From NCBI GenBank assembly GCA_040772905.1, contig JAXGXJ010000005.1, forward strand, positions 356,687 to 420,686: 64,000 nucleotides of DNA. The letters are read 5' to 3'. The notes below the pieces were generated by a model. It did no database searches, was not told the origin of the DNA, and worked only from the letters and a program-made list of their open reading frames with translations. Shown piece by piece: positions 50,272-58,898 of the stretch. Position 1 is the first letter of the stretch, and each line of letters opens with the position of its first letter. Origin of the DNA: JAXGXJ01 sp040772905 (lineage in GTDB: Bacteria; Actinomycetota; Thermoleophilia; RBG-16-64-13). A program made the position numbers and the translations under genes.

Positions 50272-51289
50272 GCAGTTGTGCATGTGCAGCCGGTTCGCTC
50301 CCATCACAGAGGCGGCGGCGCTGGCTGCCGCCGAATGGGAGGGGCGCGGCGACGCACTGGCTGCGGATCAGGCGGCGCGCGGCGCCATGGCGGCGGTACT
50401 CGATACGGTGAGCTTCAGGGCCCAAGTGGTGGCGGGCCGGATGGGGCAAGATATGACGGCCCGCATGCAGCCCGGGCAGAAAGTGGGGAGCGCGGCTCCC
50501 GAGGTCCGCCCAGGCGAGGAGTCTCCACACGCGCAGCCGTGTGACTCGGTGTCGTGGGACTTGGCCGTGTCGCCGGTGGAAGGGCACGACGCGCTGGCCC
50601 GGGGCCTCGACGGGGCCCTGGCCATGATCGCGGCCGCGCCGTCGGGGGGCATCATGGCCGTGCCGGAGATGTACATGCAGAAGATCGCCGTAGCCGGTGT
50701 AGCCGGAGATGCCATCGACATGCGGGCCCCGGTGGGTGATAACATCCGTGACGTGGCCTCCGCTCTGGGGCGGAAGCCATGCGACCTCACGGTGGCGGTG
50801 CTCGATCGTCCCCGGCACGAAGAACTCATCGAGGACATCAAGCGTTCGGGCGCGCGGCTGCGGCTCATCGACGACGGTGACGTATCGGCCAGCATCGCGG
50901 CTGCGGTGCCCGATACCGGCATCGACATCTGCATGGGTATCGGCGGCTCCACCGAGGGCATCATCACCGCCGCAGCGCTGCGCTGCCTGGGCGGGGCCAT
51001 GCAGGCCCGGTTCTGGCCTGTGTCGCGCTATCAGGTGGAGACACTGAACAGCCTCGGTATCGACGACATCGAGGTCGTGTTGAAGACGGAGGACATGGCC
51101 AGGCACGGTGTGTTGGTGGCGGTCACCGCGGTGACCAGCGGCCGCTTCCTGCATGGTGTGGCCGCTCGCTCCGACGGCACGTGGACCGAGACCATGGTCA
51201 TGTGCTCGCAGTGCAACAAGATCAGCGTGGTGAAGACCATCCATCGCCAGGAACCAGACCAACCGACACCGTCCCTATGGAAACTATGA
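50264..51289 (+). CDS. GlpX-like (class II fructose-1,6-bisphosphatase) protein with altered active site
   Basis: Aligns with GlpX along 341 residues: RFAPITEAAALAAAEWEGRGD, VPEMYMQKIAVAG, DNIRDVASALG, RPRHEELIEDI, DDGDVSASIAAAVPDT and CMGIGGSTEGIITAAALRCL. But the catalytic block GEGExDEAPM reads AGRMGQDMTARM, and DxAVDPIEGT reads DLAVSPVEGH, removing the key Glu and one of the two metal-binding Asp. The Asp in EGRGD and the Glu in GSTEG remain. It thus is unlikely to be an ordinary FBPase. ATG overlaps the 2PGK stop. A Cys pair near both ends (LCMCSRF, MCSQCNK) is unusual. Confidence 0.82.
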   Translation: MSEQLCMCSRFAPITEAAALAAAEWEGRGDALAADQAARGAMAAVLDTVSFRAQVVAGRMGQDMTARMQPGQKVGSAAPEVRPGEESPHAQPCDSVSWDLAVSPVEGHDALARGLDGALAMIAAAPSGGIMAVPEMYMQKIAVAGVAGDAIDMRAPVGDNIRDVASALGRKPCDLTVAVLDRPRHEELIEDIKRSGARLRLIDDGDVSASIAAAVPDTGIDICMGIGGSTEGIITAAALRCLGGAMQARFWPVSRYQVETLNSLGIDDIEVVLKTEDMARHGVLVAVTAVTSGRFLHGVAARSDGTWTETMVMCSQCNKISVVKTIHRQEPDQPTPSLWKL

Positions 51290-51312
51290 GGGAAGACACA
51301 GGAAGAAGTGAC

Positions 51313-52716
51313 GTGAACGAAGACGTAGACACCAGCGCCGAGCCGACCACCGACGTACCAGCCGTGACCACTGACGCCGCGTCCGGCTCGGGCAAGCGGA
51401 GCGGAGAGCCCGCCCGCGCCGGTGAGACGGCGCCTGCTCCCGCCAAGAGACCCAAGAACAACAAGATGGCTGTAGCCGAGCTGGAGCCGAAACTGCTGTC
51501 CGACCTGCACATGGTCGCCGGCGAGTTGGGCATCAAGAATTTCCGCAAGTACTCGAAACAGGATCTCATCATGAAGATCCTGAACGAGCAGGCTGCCGAC
51601 CGGGGCCTCCAGTTCCGGACCGGCCTGCTGGACATACTCCCCGACGGTTACGGCTTCCTGCGCACCCAGGGCTACACGCAGTCCGATTCCGACATCTACG
51701 TGTCGCTGTCGCAGATCCGTCGCTTCAAGCTTCGTCGCGGCGACGAGATCACGGGCCAGGTGCGCACTCCCCGCGATAACGAGAAGTACCACGCACTGCT
51801 GAAGATCCAGTCGGTGAACGGCATCGACCCCGAGCAGGCTCGTCATCGTCCCAACTTCGAATCACTCACCCCGCTCTTCCCCGACGAGCGTCTGCGTCTG
51901 GAGACCACGCCCGACCGCATCTCGGCGCGGGTCATGGACCTCATGTGTCCCATCGGAAAGGGTCAGCGCGGGCTCATCGTGTCGCCGCCGAAGGCAGGCA
52001 AGACCACCATCCTGAAAGACATCGCCCACTCCATCGCCACCAATAACCCGGAAGTGCACCTGCTGGTGTTGCTGGTGGATGAGCGTCCGGAAGAGGTCAC
52101 CGACATGGAGCGCACGGTCACAGGCGAGGTGGTGAGCTCCACTTTCGACCAGCCGGGCGAGAACCACGTACAGGTGACCGAGTTGGTGCTGGAGCGCGTC
52201 AAGCGCCTGGTGGAGGTGGGCAAGGACGTGGTGGTGCTCTTGGATTCCATCACCCGTATGGCGCGCGCCTACAACCTGCAGGCCCCGGCCAGCGGCCGCA
52301 TCCTCTCCGGCGGTGTAGATTCCACCGCTCTGTATCCGCCCAAGAAGTTCTTCGGGGCCGCCCGGAACATCGAGGAGGGCGGCTCTCTCACCATCCTGGC
52401 CACCGCTCTGGTCGACACCGGGTCGCGCATGGACGAGGTCATCTTCGAGGAATTCAAGGGGACGGGCAACTGGGAGGTGCGGCTCAGTCGTCAGCTGGCC
52501 AACAAACGCGTCTTCCCCGCCATCGACATCGAGAACAGCGGTACGCGCAAGGAAGAGCTGCTCATGGATCCCAACGAAGCGCGCATGGTGTGGAAGCTGC
52601 GCTCCGTGTTGCATGCGCTCGATCCCAATGCCGCCATCGACCTTCTCATCACCAAGATCAAGGACACGAAGTCGAACGCCGAGTTCCTTGAGTCGATGCG
52701 GAAGAACTCGCGCTGA
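51313..52716 (+). CDS. rho: Transcription termination factor Rho
   Basis: Hexameric RNA-dependent ATPase. From the chosen GTG it has 467 residues. A short acidic/Ala-rich leader (about 55 residues) precedes the Rho_N helix bundle (AVAELEPKLLSDLHMVAGEL), then the RNA-binding cold-shock fold (GFLRTQGYTQSDSDIYVS) and the ATPase with IVSPPKAGKTT, LLVDERPEEVTDMER, VVVLLDSITRMARAYN and the Q-loop/R-loop RILSGGVDSTALYPPKKFFG. GTG at 51313 has AGGAAG seven bases upstream. ATGs at 51277 and 51286 (the latter in ATGA overlap with the GlpX-like stop) are alternatives. The leader is much shorter than the large insertion of mycobacterial Rho. Confidence 0.95.
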   Translation: MNEDVDTSAEPTTDVPAVTTDAASGSGKRSGEPARAGETAPAPAKRPKNNKMAVAELEPKLLSDLHMVAGELGIKNFRKYSKQDLIMKILNEQAADRGLQFRTGLLDILPDGYGFLRTQGYTQSDSDIYVSLSQIRRFKLRRGDEITGQVRTPRDNEKYHALLKIQSVNGIDPEQARHRPNFESLTPLFPDERLRLETTPDRISARVMDLMCPIGKGQRGLIVSPPKAGKTTILKDIAHSIATNNPEVHLLVLLVDERPEEVTDMERTVTGEVVSSTFDQPGENHVQVTELVLERVKRLVEVGKDVVVLLDSITRMARAYNLQAPASGRILSGGVDSTALYPPKKFFGAARNIEEGGSLTILATALVDTGSRMDEVIFEEFKGTGNWEVRLSRQLANKRVFPAIDIENSGTRKEELLMDPNEARMVWKLRSVLHALDPNAAIDLLITKIKDTKSNAEFLESMRKNSR

Positions 52717-52758
52717 CCGAGGCGCGGCTGTGGCGTGGGCGCTGATGGGGGCACACAC

Positions 52759-53751
52759 ATGAGCGTCGTGCTCGATCTTGAGGGCATCACTGTAGGGCAC
52801 CATTCTGACCCTGTCGGGCGGACGGGCTGCACGGTCGTCCTCGCTCCCCAGGGGGTCGTGGCGTCCGTGGACATTCGAGGGGGCGCGCCCGGTTCCATCG
52901 ACACCGATCTGTTGTCGCCCTACGCGGCGGTGAGTGAACTGCACGGCCTCGTGCTGACCGGGGGTTCCGCACCCGGGCTGCGCGCGGCGGCCGGCGTGAC
53001 CGCCTTCCTGCGCGAGAATGACCTGGGCTACCAGACGGCGTTCGCGCGAATCCCTCTGGTCAGCGGCGCGGTCATCTACGATCTGGGAGTCGGCAGCGCC
53101 GAGGCCTGTCCCACCGCGGACGACGGGTACCACGCGGCTGCAGCCGCGTGGATGGCGTTGGAGGCCGCGGGGGGCACGGGCGTAGTGGTGGAGGAAGGTT
53201 CGGTGGGAGTGGGCACAGGCGCCACGGTGGGCAAACTCCTGGGACGGGATCACCTCATTAAAGGCGGTGTGGCCCTCGCGAAGGTGACGGTCGCCGATGC
53301 CATCTCCGTATGGGCGCTGAGTGTGGTGAACGCGGTGGGTGACGTCATCGACGAGCACGGCACCATCTTGGCCGGGGCTCAGGAGGAGGGAGCGTTCATC
53401 GACAGCCGGCGGCGCGTCCTCAGCATGAGTGGGCCCCCGAGGCTCAGCACGGTCGAGAACACCACCCTGTCGGTGGTGATGACCGATGCGCGGTTGGACA
53501 AGGCCCAATGCGCCGCGGTGGCCCGGATGAGCCACGACGGTATGGCGCGCGCCATCTCGCCCGTCCACACGCCGGTCGACGGCGATTGCGTGTTCGTCTT
53601 GGCCACCGGGAGGCGGGAGTCCAACGTGTTCCAGGTGGGAGCGGCGGCCGCCGAGGCCGTGGCGGCCGGCATACGCCGCGCCGTGCGTGTGGCCGAGGGC
53701 TGCCCCGGGGCTCCGGCGCTACGCGACCTTCGCCCGGGGGCCACACTCTGA
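52759..53751 (+). CDS. P1/S58-family peptidase (DmpA-like)
   Basis: A 330-residue Ntn-hydrolase-like protein of the L-aminopeptidase/D-esterase (DmpA) family. These proteins self-cleave and then remove N-terminal residues from small peptides. Conserved: GITVGHHSD, LTGGSAPGLRAAAGV, GAVIYDLGVG, GSVGVGTGATVGK, and ENTTLSVVMTDARLDKAQC with the putative autocleavage/nucleophile region, then HDGMARAISPVHTPVDGD. The position before the usual VVAT is Ser rather than Gly, which may be significant for processing. ATG preceded by GGGGG. Physiological substrate unknown. Confidence 0.82.
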   Translation: MSVVLDLEGITVGHHSDPVGRTGCTVVLAPQGVVASVDIRGGAPGSIDTDLLSPYAAVSELHGLVLTGGSAPGLRAAAGVTAFLRENDLGYQTAFARIPLVSGAVIYDLGVGSAEACPTADDGYHAAAAAWMALEAAGGTGVVVEEGSVGVGTGATVGKLLGRDHLIKGGVALAKVTVADAISVWALSVVNAVGDVIDEHGTILAGAQEEGAFIDSRRRVLSMSGPPRLSTVENTTLSVVMTDARLDKAQCAAVARMSHDGMARAISPVHTPVDGDCVFVLATGRRESNVFQVGAAAAEAVAAGIRRAVRVAEGCPGAPALRDLRPGATL

Positions 53752-53780
53752 TACGGACCGACCAGAAAGGCACATCGAGA

Positions 53781-54650
53781 GTGCATCGACACACCTATCT
53801 CGACACTCATCAAGTTTTGGACATCCCCTCCCTCCAGGCCGCGCTCGCCGAAGCGCGTAGGGCGGCGTGGAGTGTGGGCCTGGTCCCCACCATGGGGGCC
53901 CTGCATGAGGGGCACCTGTCGCTTGTTCGGCGCGCGCGTGAAGAGAACGACGTGGTGGTGGTGTCGGTGTTCGTCAACCCCACCCAGTTCGGCCCCCAGG
54001 AGGATTACTCGCGCTATCCTCGCGACCTGGCGCGTGACACGGTCTTGGCGGTCGAAGCCGGCGCAGACCTCATCTTCGCGCCGGCCGCGGAGGAGATGTA
54101 TCTGCCTGGACACAGCACCTGGGTGGACGTGGAGGGCCTCAGCGAAGGACTCTGCGGGGCCTCACGCCCAGGCCATTTCCGCGGCGTCTGCACTGTGGTG
54201 GCCAAGTTGTTCAGCCTGTGTCGCCCCGACCGGGCCTACTTCGGCCGGAAAGACGCCCAGCAGTTGGCGGTCATCACGCGCATGGCGCGCGATCTGAATC
54301 TGGGCGTCGAGATCGTGCCCTGCGCCATCGTGCGGGAAGCCGATGGACTGGCTCTCAGCTCGCGCAACGTGTATCTCACGCCCGAGCAGAGGCAGCAGGC
54401 GGTGGCGCTTTCGCGCGCGCTGCAGGCCGCTGAGGCGCTGGTGGCGGGAGGCGAACGTCGGACGGAGGCCATTGAGGCGGCGGTGCGGCAGGTGCTTGCC
54501 GAGGCTCCCCTGGGAGAGGTCGACTACGTCGCTCTCGTCGACGCCGAAGGACTGACTCCTGTCGAAAGTGTGGAGAGCGCGGTCCTCTTGGCGCTGGCGG
54601 TGCGCTTCGGAAAGACACGGCTCATCGACAACACGGTGCTGCGCGTCTGA
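53781..54650 (+). CDS. panC: Pantothenate synthetase
   Basis: ATP-dependent condensation of pantoate and beta-alanine. 289 residues with VPTMGALHEGHLSL, FVNPTQFGPQEDYSRYPR, RPGHFRGVCTVVAKLF, YFGRKDAQQ and LSSRNVYLTPEQR. The GTG start is inferred because homology begins soon after it and AGAAAGG lies upstream. No panB or panD adjoins, though a DUF2520 gene, often linked to pan genes, is 3 kb away on the other strand. It is convergent with the YgbA-like gene. Confidence 0.95.
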   Translation: MHRHTYLDTHQVLDIPSLQAALAEARRAAWSVGLVPTMGALHEGHLSLVRRAREENDVVVVSVFVNPTQFGPQEDYSRYPRDLARDTVLAVEAGADLIFAPAAEEMYLPGHSTWVDVEGLSEGLCGASRPGHFRGVCTVVAKLFSLCRPDRAYFGRKDAQQLAVITRMARDLNLGVEIVPCAIVREADGLALSSRNVYLTPEQRQQAVALSRALQAAEALVAGGERRTEAIEAAVRQVLAEAPLGEVDYVALVDAEGLTPVESVESAVLLALAVRFGKTRLIDNTVLRV

Positions 54651-54699
54651 CACGGCCGCGACCGCGAGGCCTGCCGGAAGTCGGCCAGACCGACCGCGG

Positions 54700-55137
54700 T
54701 CAATCCGCGTGCGGAGCCTGAGGTCCGACCGGGCCGTCACCTGCGGGTACGCCGCGCCGATCGAGCAGGTGCCGTAGAGCCAGATAGGGGTGGCGCAGGG
54801 TCATACGCGGCCCCGCGTAGCGCATGACCCTGCGGACTTCCTCGCGCATCTGGGGCCGATAGCAGTGGACGGTGCAGCGGGCGCACGTGGGTTTACGCTC
54901 GCCGAAGGGGCATCTGCGCAGGCGTTCCGAAGCGTACGTCAGGAGTGCGCTACACGACGGACAGAGGTCATGGGAGCCGCGCTCCGCGGCGGCGTCGGAG
55001 ACTGCGGCCCCGTCCGCCAGGGACCGGGGGCCGGCGCGGTGCTGATCCGCGCAGTACATGCGCACCATCACGGCGATGGTGCGCTCCTCCCTCTGCAGCC
55101 TGCCAGACACGCGGCCCGCCCGCGAAACCGAGGTCAC
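54700..55137 (-). CDS. YgbA_NO (nitrous oxide-stimulated promoter) family protein
   Basis: A 145-residue Cys-rich protein. Core from about residue 15: EERTIAVMVRMYCADQH, LCPSCSALLTYASERLRRCPFG, KPTCARCTVHCYRPQMRE and RVMRYAGPRMTLRHP. The six or more ordered Cys suggest a metal or Fe-S site. E. coli YgbA belongs to the NsrR-controlled NO response, and its role in repair after nitrosative damage fits with hcp in this window. GTG start; the first 14 residues are poorly conserved. Lies seven bases after the HPS-RraA gene in the same orientation. Confidence 0.85.
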   Translation of the reverse strand: MTSVSRAGRVSGRLQREERTIAVMVRMYCADQHRAGPRSLADGAAVSDAAAERGSHDLCPSCSALLTYASERLRRCPFGERKPTCARCTVHCYRPQMREEVRRVMRYAGPRMTLRHPYLALRHLLDRRGVPAGDGPVGPQAPHAD

Positions 55138-55144
55138 GGACGGC

Positions 55145-56431
55145 CTATTTCTTCTCCCAGCGCTGCAGGTACCCTACCTGGCTGAGTGTGCTGCCGTCGT
55201 CGATCTCTTTGCGCAGGCGGTTCTCGGCCTCCAGGACACCCATGGCCCGGTTGGTGAACTCCACCGCCTTCTCCTTGGGGATGACGCACACGCCGTCGTC
55301 GTCACCGACTATCCAGTCTCCTGGAGCCACGCGCACGCCGGCCACCTTGATGGGCACCCCGATCTCACCGAACCCTTTGGCTTCGCCCGCGGTGGGGGAC
55401 ACCAGCGTGGAGAACAGAGGGAAGCCGAGGGCGCGGATGTCGCCGGTGTCGCGGGCGGCACCGAAGATGACCACGCCGGCCACCCCCTTCTGGATGGCCG
55501 AGTGGGTGGCCAACTCGCCCCACACCGCCGGCAGCACGCCGCCGGCGTCGATGACGATGACGTCGCCGGGCTTCGCCTCGTCGATGGCCTCCACCGGCTT
55601 GCACCAGTCGCCGGGGTAGGTGCGCACGGTCAGCGCGGGGCCGACCAACTTGAGCCCATACGAAAGAGGTCGCATGCCGGGGATGTCGCCGCTGCGGTGC
55701 AGCGCATCGGACACATTGGCCGCCGAGACGCGGGTGAGCATGTCGCGGATGTCGGGCCCGGTGGCGCGGACGAAGTACTCTGACTTGACGGCCTCGCCGG
55801 TGGCCATGGACTGCTTGATGGCCTGGGTGGCGGCGGTGGCGTCGGTGGCTTTGGTGATGGCTCCACCCACCACTACGATGGACGCGCCGGCCTCGAGCGC
55901 CAGTGGGGCTGTCTCGGAGTTGATGCCGCCCGCCACGGAAACAGGTATGGAGACGGCCTCGGCCACCCGGCGCAGTATGTCGAAGGGCATCTTGCCCTCC
56001 ATCTGCTCGTCGATGGCCACGTGGATGCCCACGTAATCGGCCCCCATGGCCTCCACCTCACGCGCGCGGGTGACGACGTCGTCCACCTGGATCATGTCCA
56101 CGATGATCTGGGCGCCGTAGTTCTGCCCCGCTTCGATACACTCCCTGATGGTGGCGTCGGAGGCGGCTCCCAGCACGCCCACTATGTGGGCCCCGGCCTT
56201 GGCGGCAAACTCCACCTCGGCGCGGCCGGCGTCCATGGTCTTCATGTCGGCCACCAGGGTCTTCCCGGGGAAGCGGTTCTTCAGTTCGCGCAGCGTCTGC
56301 AGGCCCTCGCTCTTGATGAGCGGGGTGCCGGCCTCCAGCCAGTCTGCGCCGCCGGCGACCGCCTCCTCGGCCACGCGAAGGGCACGGGGCAGGTCGACGA
56401 AATCGAGGGCTAGTTGCAGCACCGGTCCCAT
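55145..56431 (-). CDS. 3-hexulose-6-phosphate synthase fused to RraA-like domain
   Basis: A 428-residue two-domain protein. Residues 1-210: HPS of the OMP-decarboxylase superfamily, with LALDFVDLPRAL, EAGTPLIKSEG, DMKTMDAGRAEVEFAAKAGA, GIHVAIDEQ and SVAGGINSETAPLALEAGA. It condenses formaldehyde with ribulose 5-phosphate, or runs in reverse to make pentose. Residues about 225-428: RraA/HMG-aldolase-like fold with VSDALHRSGDIPGM, DAGGVLPAVWGELA, GVVIFGAARDTGDI and GDWIVGDDDGVCVIP. This fusion is familiar from archaea. No separate 6-phospho-3-hexuloisomerase is visible. ATG follows GAGGAGG. Confidence 0.9.
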   Translation of the reverse strand: MGPVLQLALDFVDLPRALRVAEEAVAGGADWLEAGTPLIKSEGLQTLRELKNRFPGKTLVADMKTMDAGRAEVEFAAKAGAHIVGVLGAASDATIRECIEAGQNYGAQIIVDMIQVDDVVTRAREVEAMGADYVGIHVAIDEQMEGKMPFDILRRVAEAVSIPVSVAGGINSETAPLALEAGASIVVVGGAITKATDATAATQAIKQSMATGEAVKSEYFVRATGPDIRDMLTRVSAANVSDALHRSGDIPGMRPLSYGLKLVGPALTVRTYPGDWCKPVEAIDEAKPGDVIVIDAGGVLPAVWGELATHSAIQKGVAGVVIFGAARDTGDIRALGFPLFSTLVSPTAGEAKGFGEIGVPIKVAGVRVAPGDWIVGDDDGVCVIPKEKAVEFTNRAMGVLEAENRLRKEIDDGSTLSQVGYLQRWEKK

Positions 56432-56451
56432 GTGATCCTCCTCGGTAGCGA

Positions 56452-56904
56452 CTAGCGGGTGATACCGGCGAACTGCACCACGACGGTACGTTCGCGCGGC
56501 CGGTTGTCGAAGCACACGAACGAGATCTCCTGCCATCTGCCCAGGCACAACTTACCGTCTTCGAACGGCACCGCCAACGAGGGGCCCAGCAGTCCTGCGC
56601 GCACGTGGGCGTGACCGTTCACGTCGGGATGGGTGACGTTGTGGTTATAGGGATGGTTGACGGGAGCCAGCCGGTCGAAGAGCTGCTGGAAGTCCTTGAC
56701 CACACCGGGCTCGAACTCCAGAGTGCTCACAGCGCCGGTGGCGCCGGGCACGAATATGGTGGCGACGCCGTCGGTGAGGCCGCTTTCCTCCAGAAGGCGA
56801 CGGGTGTCGGCGGTGAGGTTGATGATGTCGGCATCGCCTTGGGAGTCGAAGTAGATGCGGTCAGTGACCACGGTGAAATCGCCTTTGATGTGGGGAGCTG
56901 ACAT
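56452..56904 (-). CDS. YjbQ/UPF0047 family protein
   Basis: A 150-residue protein of the secondary thiamine-phosphate synthase (YjbQ) family, with GVATIFVPGATGAVSTLEFE, NHPYNHNVTHPDVNGHAHVRAGLLG and GRWQEISFVCFDNRPRERTV, each given in part. The His cluster forms the putative metal site. Thiamine phosphate synthase activity is reported weakly for the family and the true role is unsettled. ATG with AGGAGG upstream. It sits between DUF2520 and HPS-RraA in the same orientation (gaps of about 20 bases). Confidence 0.9.
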   Translation of the reverse strand: MSAPHIKGDFTVVTDRIYFDSQGDADIINLTADTRRLLEESGLTDGVATIFVPGATGAVSTLEFEPGVVKDFQQLFDRLAPVNHPYNHNVTHPDVNGHAHVRAGLLGPSLAVPFEDGKLCLGRWQEISFVCFDNRPRERTVVVQFAGITR

Positions 56905-56926
56905 GCGGTGTTCCTCCTGAGAGTGG

Positions 56927-57973
56927 TCAATCGCTGAGTAGGCGGGCGAGATGGTCGATGACATCCGGGGCCACGTCTCCACGGGCCCGGACGAGGTCGA
57001 GGGTGTACAGGCCCAGACGGCGATACAGCGGAAGGTATTCCGGGGCAAGCTGCGCCAGGGCTTCCAGATGCGCCGAGATGGTGGGGAGGTCGCCCCTACA
57101 GAGGGGGCCGGTGAGCGCGTCGACGGGACCCTGCGCTCCCACGTTGTCGAGGGCGGCGCGCACGAGGGGAAGGAAGAGCGCCAGTGCCCCGTCGGCCGGC
57201 ATACCGGCTGCGACGAAGAGCTGTTGCGCGCAGTGTTCGAGCGTCACCAGATAGTTGGCCGCCACGGAGGCGGCCGCGTGATAGAGGGTACGGCGGTCGT
57301 CGGGAAGGAGGAAAGGTCGCGCCCCGAGCGCCTGCGCCAGGGCGAAGCCCTCGACCGACGCGGCGTCGCCTGCCGCTCCTGGTGCGGGTGTGACGGCGAC
57401 AGCAGCGCCCATGAAGCGCGCGGCTCCGTTCAGCGGCTCACTGAAAGTCTGGAGGGGATGGAAGGCGGCACAGGCCGCCCCAGTCCGGGCGACTGCGAGC
57501 AACACGGCGGCGCTGGTCGCCCCACTGGTATGGAAGACGAACGGAGGAGAGGCCATATCATCCGCGGCCCGGGACGCAGGGCCCCGCTTCGCCAGGAGTT
57601 CGGCGACAGTGTTCGCTACGGCGGGGAGTGCGCCGTCGGGCACAGTGATGAAGTAGTGACTGGGGGCCCTCTGGACGAGGTGAGCCAGATCGCGGCTGGG
57701 GTCCGTCTGTAGGAAGGCGGCGGCGCGGGCGGCCCCGGCGGCCGTCGCGCACACGAAGCCCGCCAGCTCAGCTCCCGCGGCCTTCAGGGCGAGAGCCAGG
57801 CTGGTGCCGAGCCGCCCGGCGCCCACGATGCCGAAACGGACATGGGAGAGACGTGGTATATCCGGCGACAGCGGCCGGGAGGTGACACCCGAAGGTTCTA
57901 TCCGCGCAGCTACGATGATGGCCTGCCTTGTTCCAGTTCTGCCTGCAGATACCAGACGTGGCTCGGTTACCAA
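56927..57973 (-). CDS. Rossmann-like / DUF2520 protein, start uncertain
   Basis: An F420- or NADP-oxidoreductase-like fold: VRFGIVGAGRLGTSLALALKAAG (shown in part) as dinucleotide motif, SHYFITVPDGALPAVA, and the C-terminal DUF2520 with FHPLQTFSEP, YHAAASVAANYLVTL and GPLCRGDLPTI. The family resembles ketopantoate reductase PanE and often lies by pan genes, so a link to panC is plausible. Conserved sequence starts at VRFGIV, but no ATG or GTG is in frame near it. A TTG at 57971-57973 gives 348 residues with an unconserved 45-residue leader. Confidence 0.75.
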   Translation of the reverse strand: MVTEPRLVSAGRTGTRQAIIVAARIEPSGVTSRPLSPDIPRLSHVRFGIVGAGRLGTSLALALKAAGAELAGFVCATAAGAARAAAFLQTDPSRDLAHLVQRAPSHYFITVPDGALPAVANTVAELLAKRGPASRAADDMASPPFVFHTSGATSAAVLLAVARTGAACAAFHPLQTFSEPLNGAARFMGAAVAVTPAPGAAGDAASVEGFALAQALGARPFLLPDDRRTLYHAAASVAANYLVTLEHCAQQLFVAAGMPADGALALFLPLVRAALDNVGAQGPVDALTGPLCRGDLPTISAHLEALAQLAPEYLPLYRRLGLYTLDLVRARGDVAPDVIDHLARLLSD

Positions 57974-58172
57974 TGTGTCCGCCGCGGGCCCGATCAACAC
58001 TGGCTGGCGGCTCCACCTCGATCTGTAAGCGGTCCGACAGCCGTAAGTCGACCTCACCGGTCCGCGCACGGCGAGGGAAGCATACCAGCCTGACGACAGG
58101 CCCGCAACGGGCGTGCGCGCGCGACGGACGCACACGTTCTCGGGGATGCGCTCTTCTGCTACCCTTCTCCCC

Positions 58173-58898
58173 ATGCAAGAACAGCACTCATATGCGGACG
58201 GGACACCGGGAGCCCGGCTCGACGCTCTGCGCGAGTCGTTGCGAGACTGCCGGGGCTGCGGGCTGAGCGCGGGGCGTACCCAGGTGGTCTTCGGGGCGGG
58301 CGATCCCGAGGCCCGGCTGATGTTCGTGGGGGAGGGGCCGGGTTTTCACGAGGACAGACAGGGCGAGCCTTTCGTGGGTCAGGCGGGCAAGTTGTTGAGC
58401 GCTCTGCTGGAGCAGATCGGGCTGCGACGTTCCGATGTGTACATCGCCAACGTGGTCAAATGCCGTCCGCCCGAGAACCGCGATCCGCTGCTCGACGAGA
58501 TCGAGGCCTGCAGTGCGCATCTCATGGCCCAGATAGCCATCATCCGCCCGCAGGTTATCTGCACACTGGGCCGTTTCGCAGCCAAACTGCTCACGGGCAC
58601 GGAGCTGAGCATGACGGCGGTGCACGGCAAGGCCAAACCCATGAACCTGGCGGGAGTGGATCTGGTGGTGTTCCCAGTGTTCCATCCGGCGGCGGCGCTC
58701 TACACACCGGCCAACCGGACGGTGCTGGAGGAGGATTTCGTCAAGCTGCGCTATCTGTTGGAGAAAGGGCTTCCCTCTGGCCCCTCCGGTGCGGAGACCG
58801 CCTGCGCGGACACGCGGCCTGACACGCAGCTTGTGCCGGCATCGGTGGCCGTCGAGTCGCCTCGCCCCGTCCAGAGCGAGCAGTTGCACCTGTGGTAG
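58173..58898 (+). CDS. Uracil-DNA glycosylase, family 4 (Fe-S type)
   Basis: Removes uracil from DNA; typical of thermophiles and many actinobacteria. The 241-residue protein has the Fe-S Cys pair in RDCRGCGLS, GEGPGFHEDRQGEPFVGQAGKLL, NVVKCRPPENRDPL and EIEACSAHL, with the final FHPAAAL as active-site loop. A 35-residue Ala/Thr/Pro tail is added at the C-terminus. The ATG (MQEQHSYADG) is preferred over the longer frame. Its stop overlaps the tsaE GTG. Confidence 0.92.
   Translation: MQEQHSYADGTPGARLDALRESLRDCRGCGLSAGRTQVVFGAGDPEARLMFVGEGPGFHEDRQGEPFVGQAGKLLSALLEQIGLRRSDVYIANVVKCRPPENRDPLLDEIEACSAHLMAQIAIIRPQVICTLGRFAAKLLTGTELSMTAVHGKAKPMNLAGVDLVVFPVFHPAAALYTPANRTVLEEDFVKLRYLLEKGLPSGPSGAETACADTRPDTQLVPASVAVESPRPVQSEQLHLW

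Noticed and set aside
48190..50307. 705-codon minus-strand frame opposite the cDPG genes
   Set aside because: Plus-strand genes carry clear family motifs; this translation is His/Pro/Arg-rich with no homology pattern.
53444..53794. Minus-strand frame over the S58 peptidase end
   Set aside because: Arg/Pro-rich shadow with no start signal.
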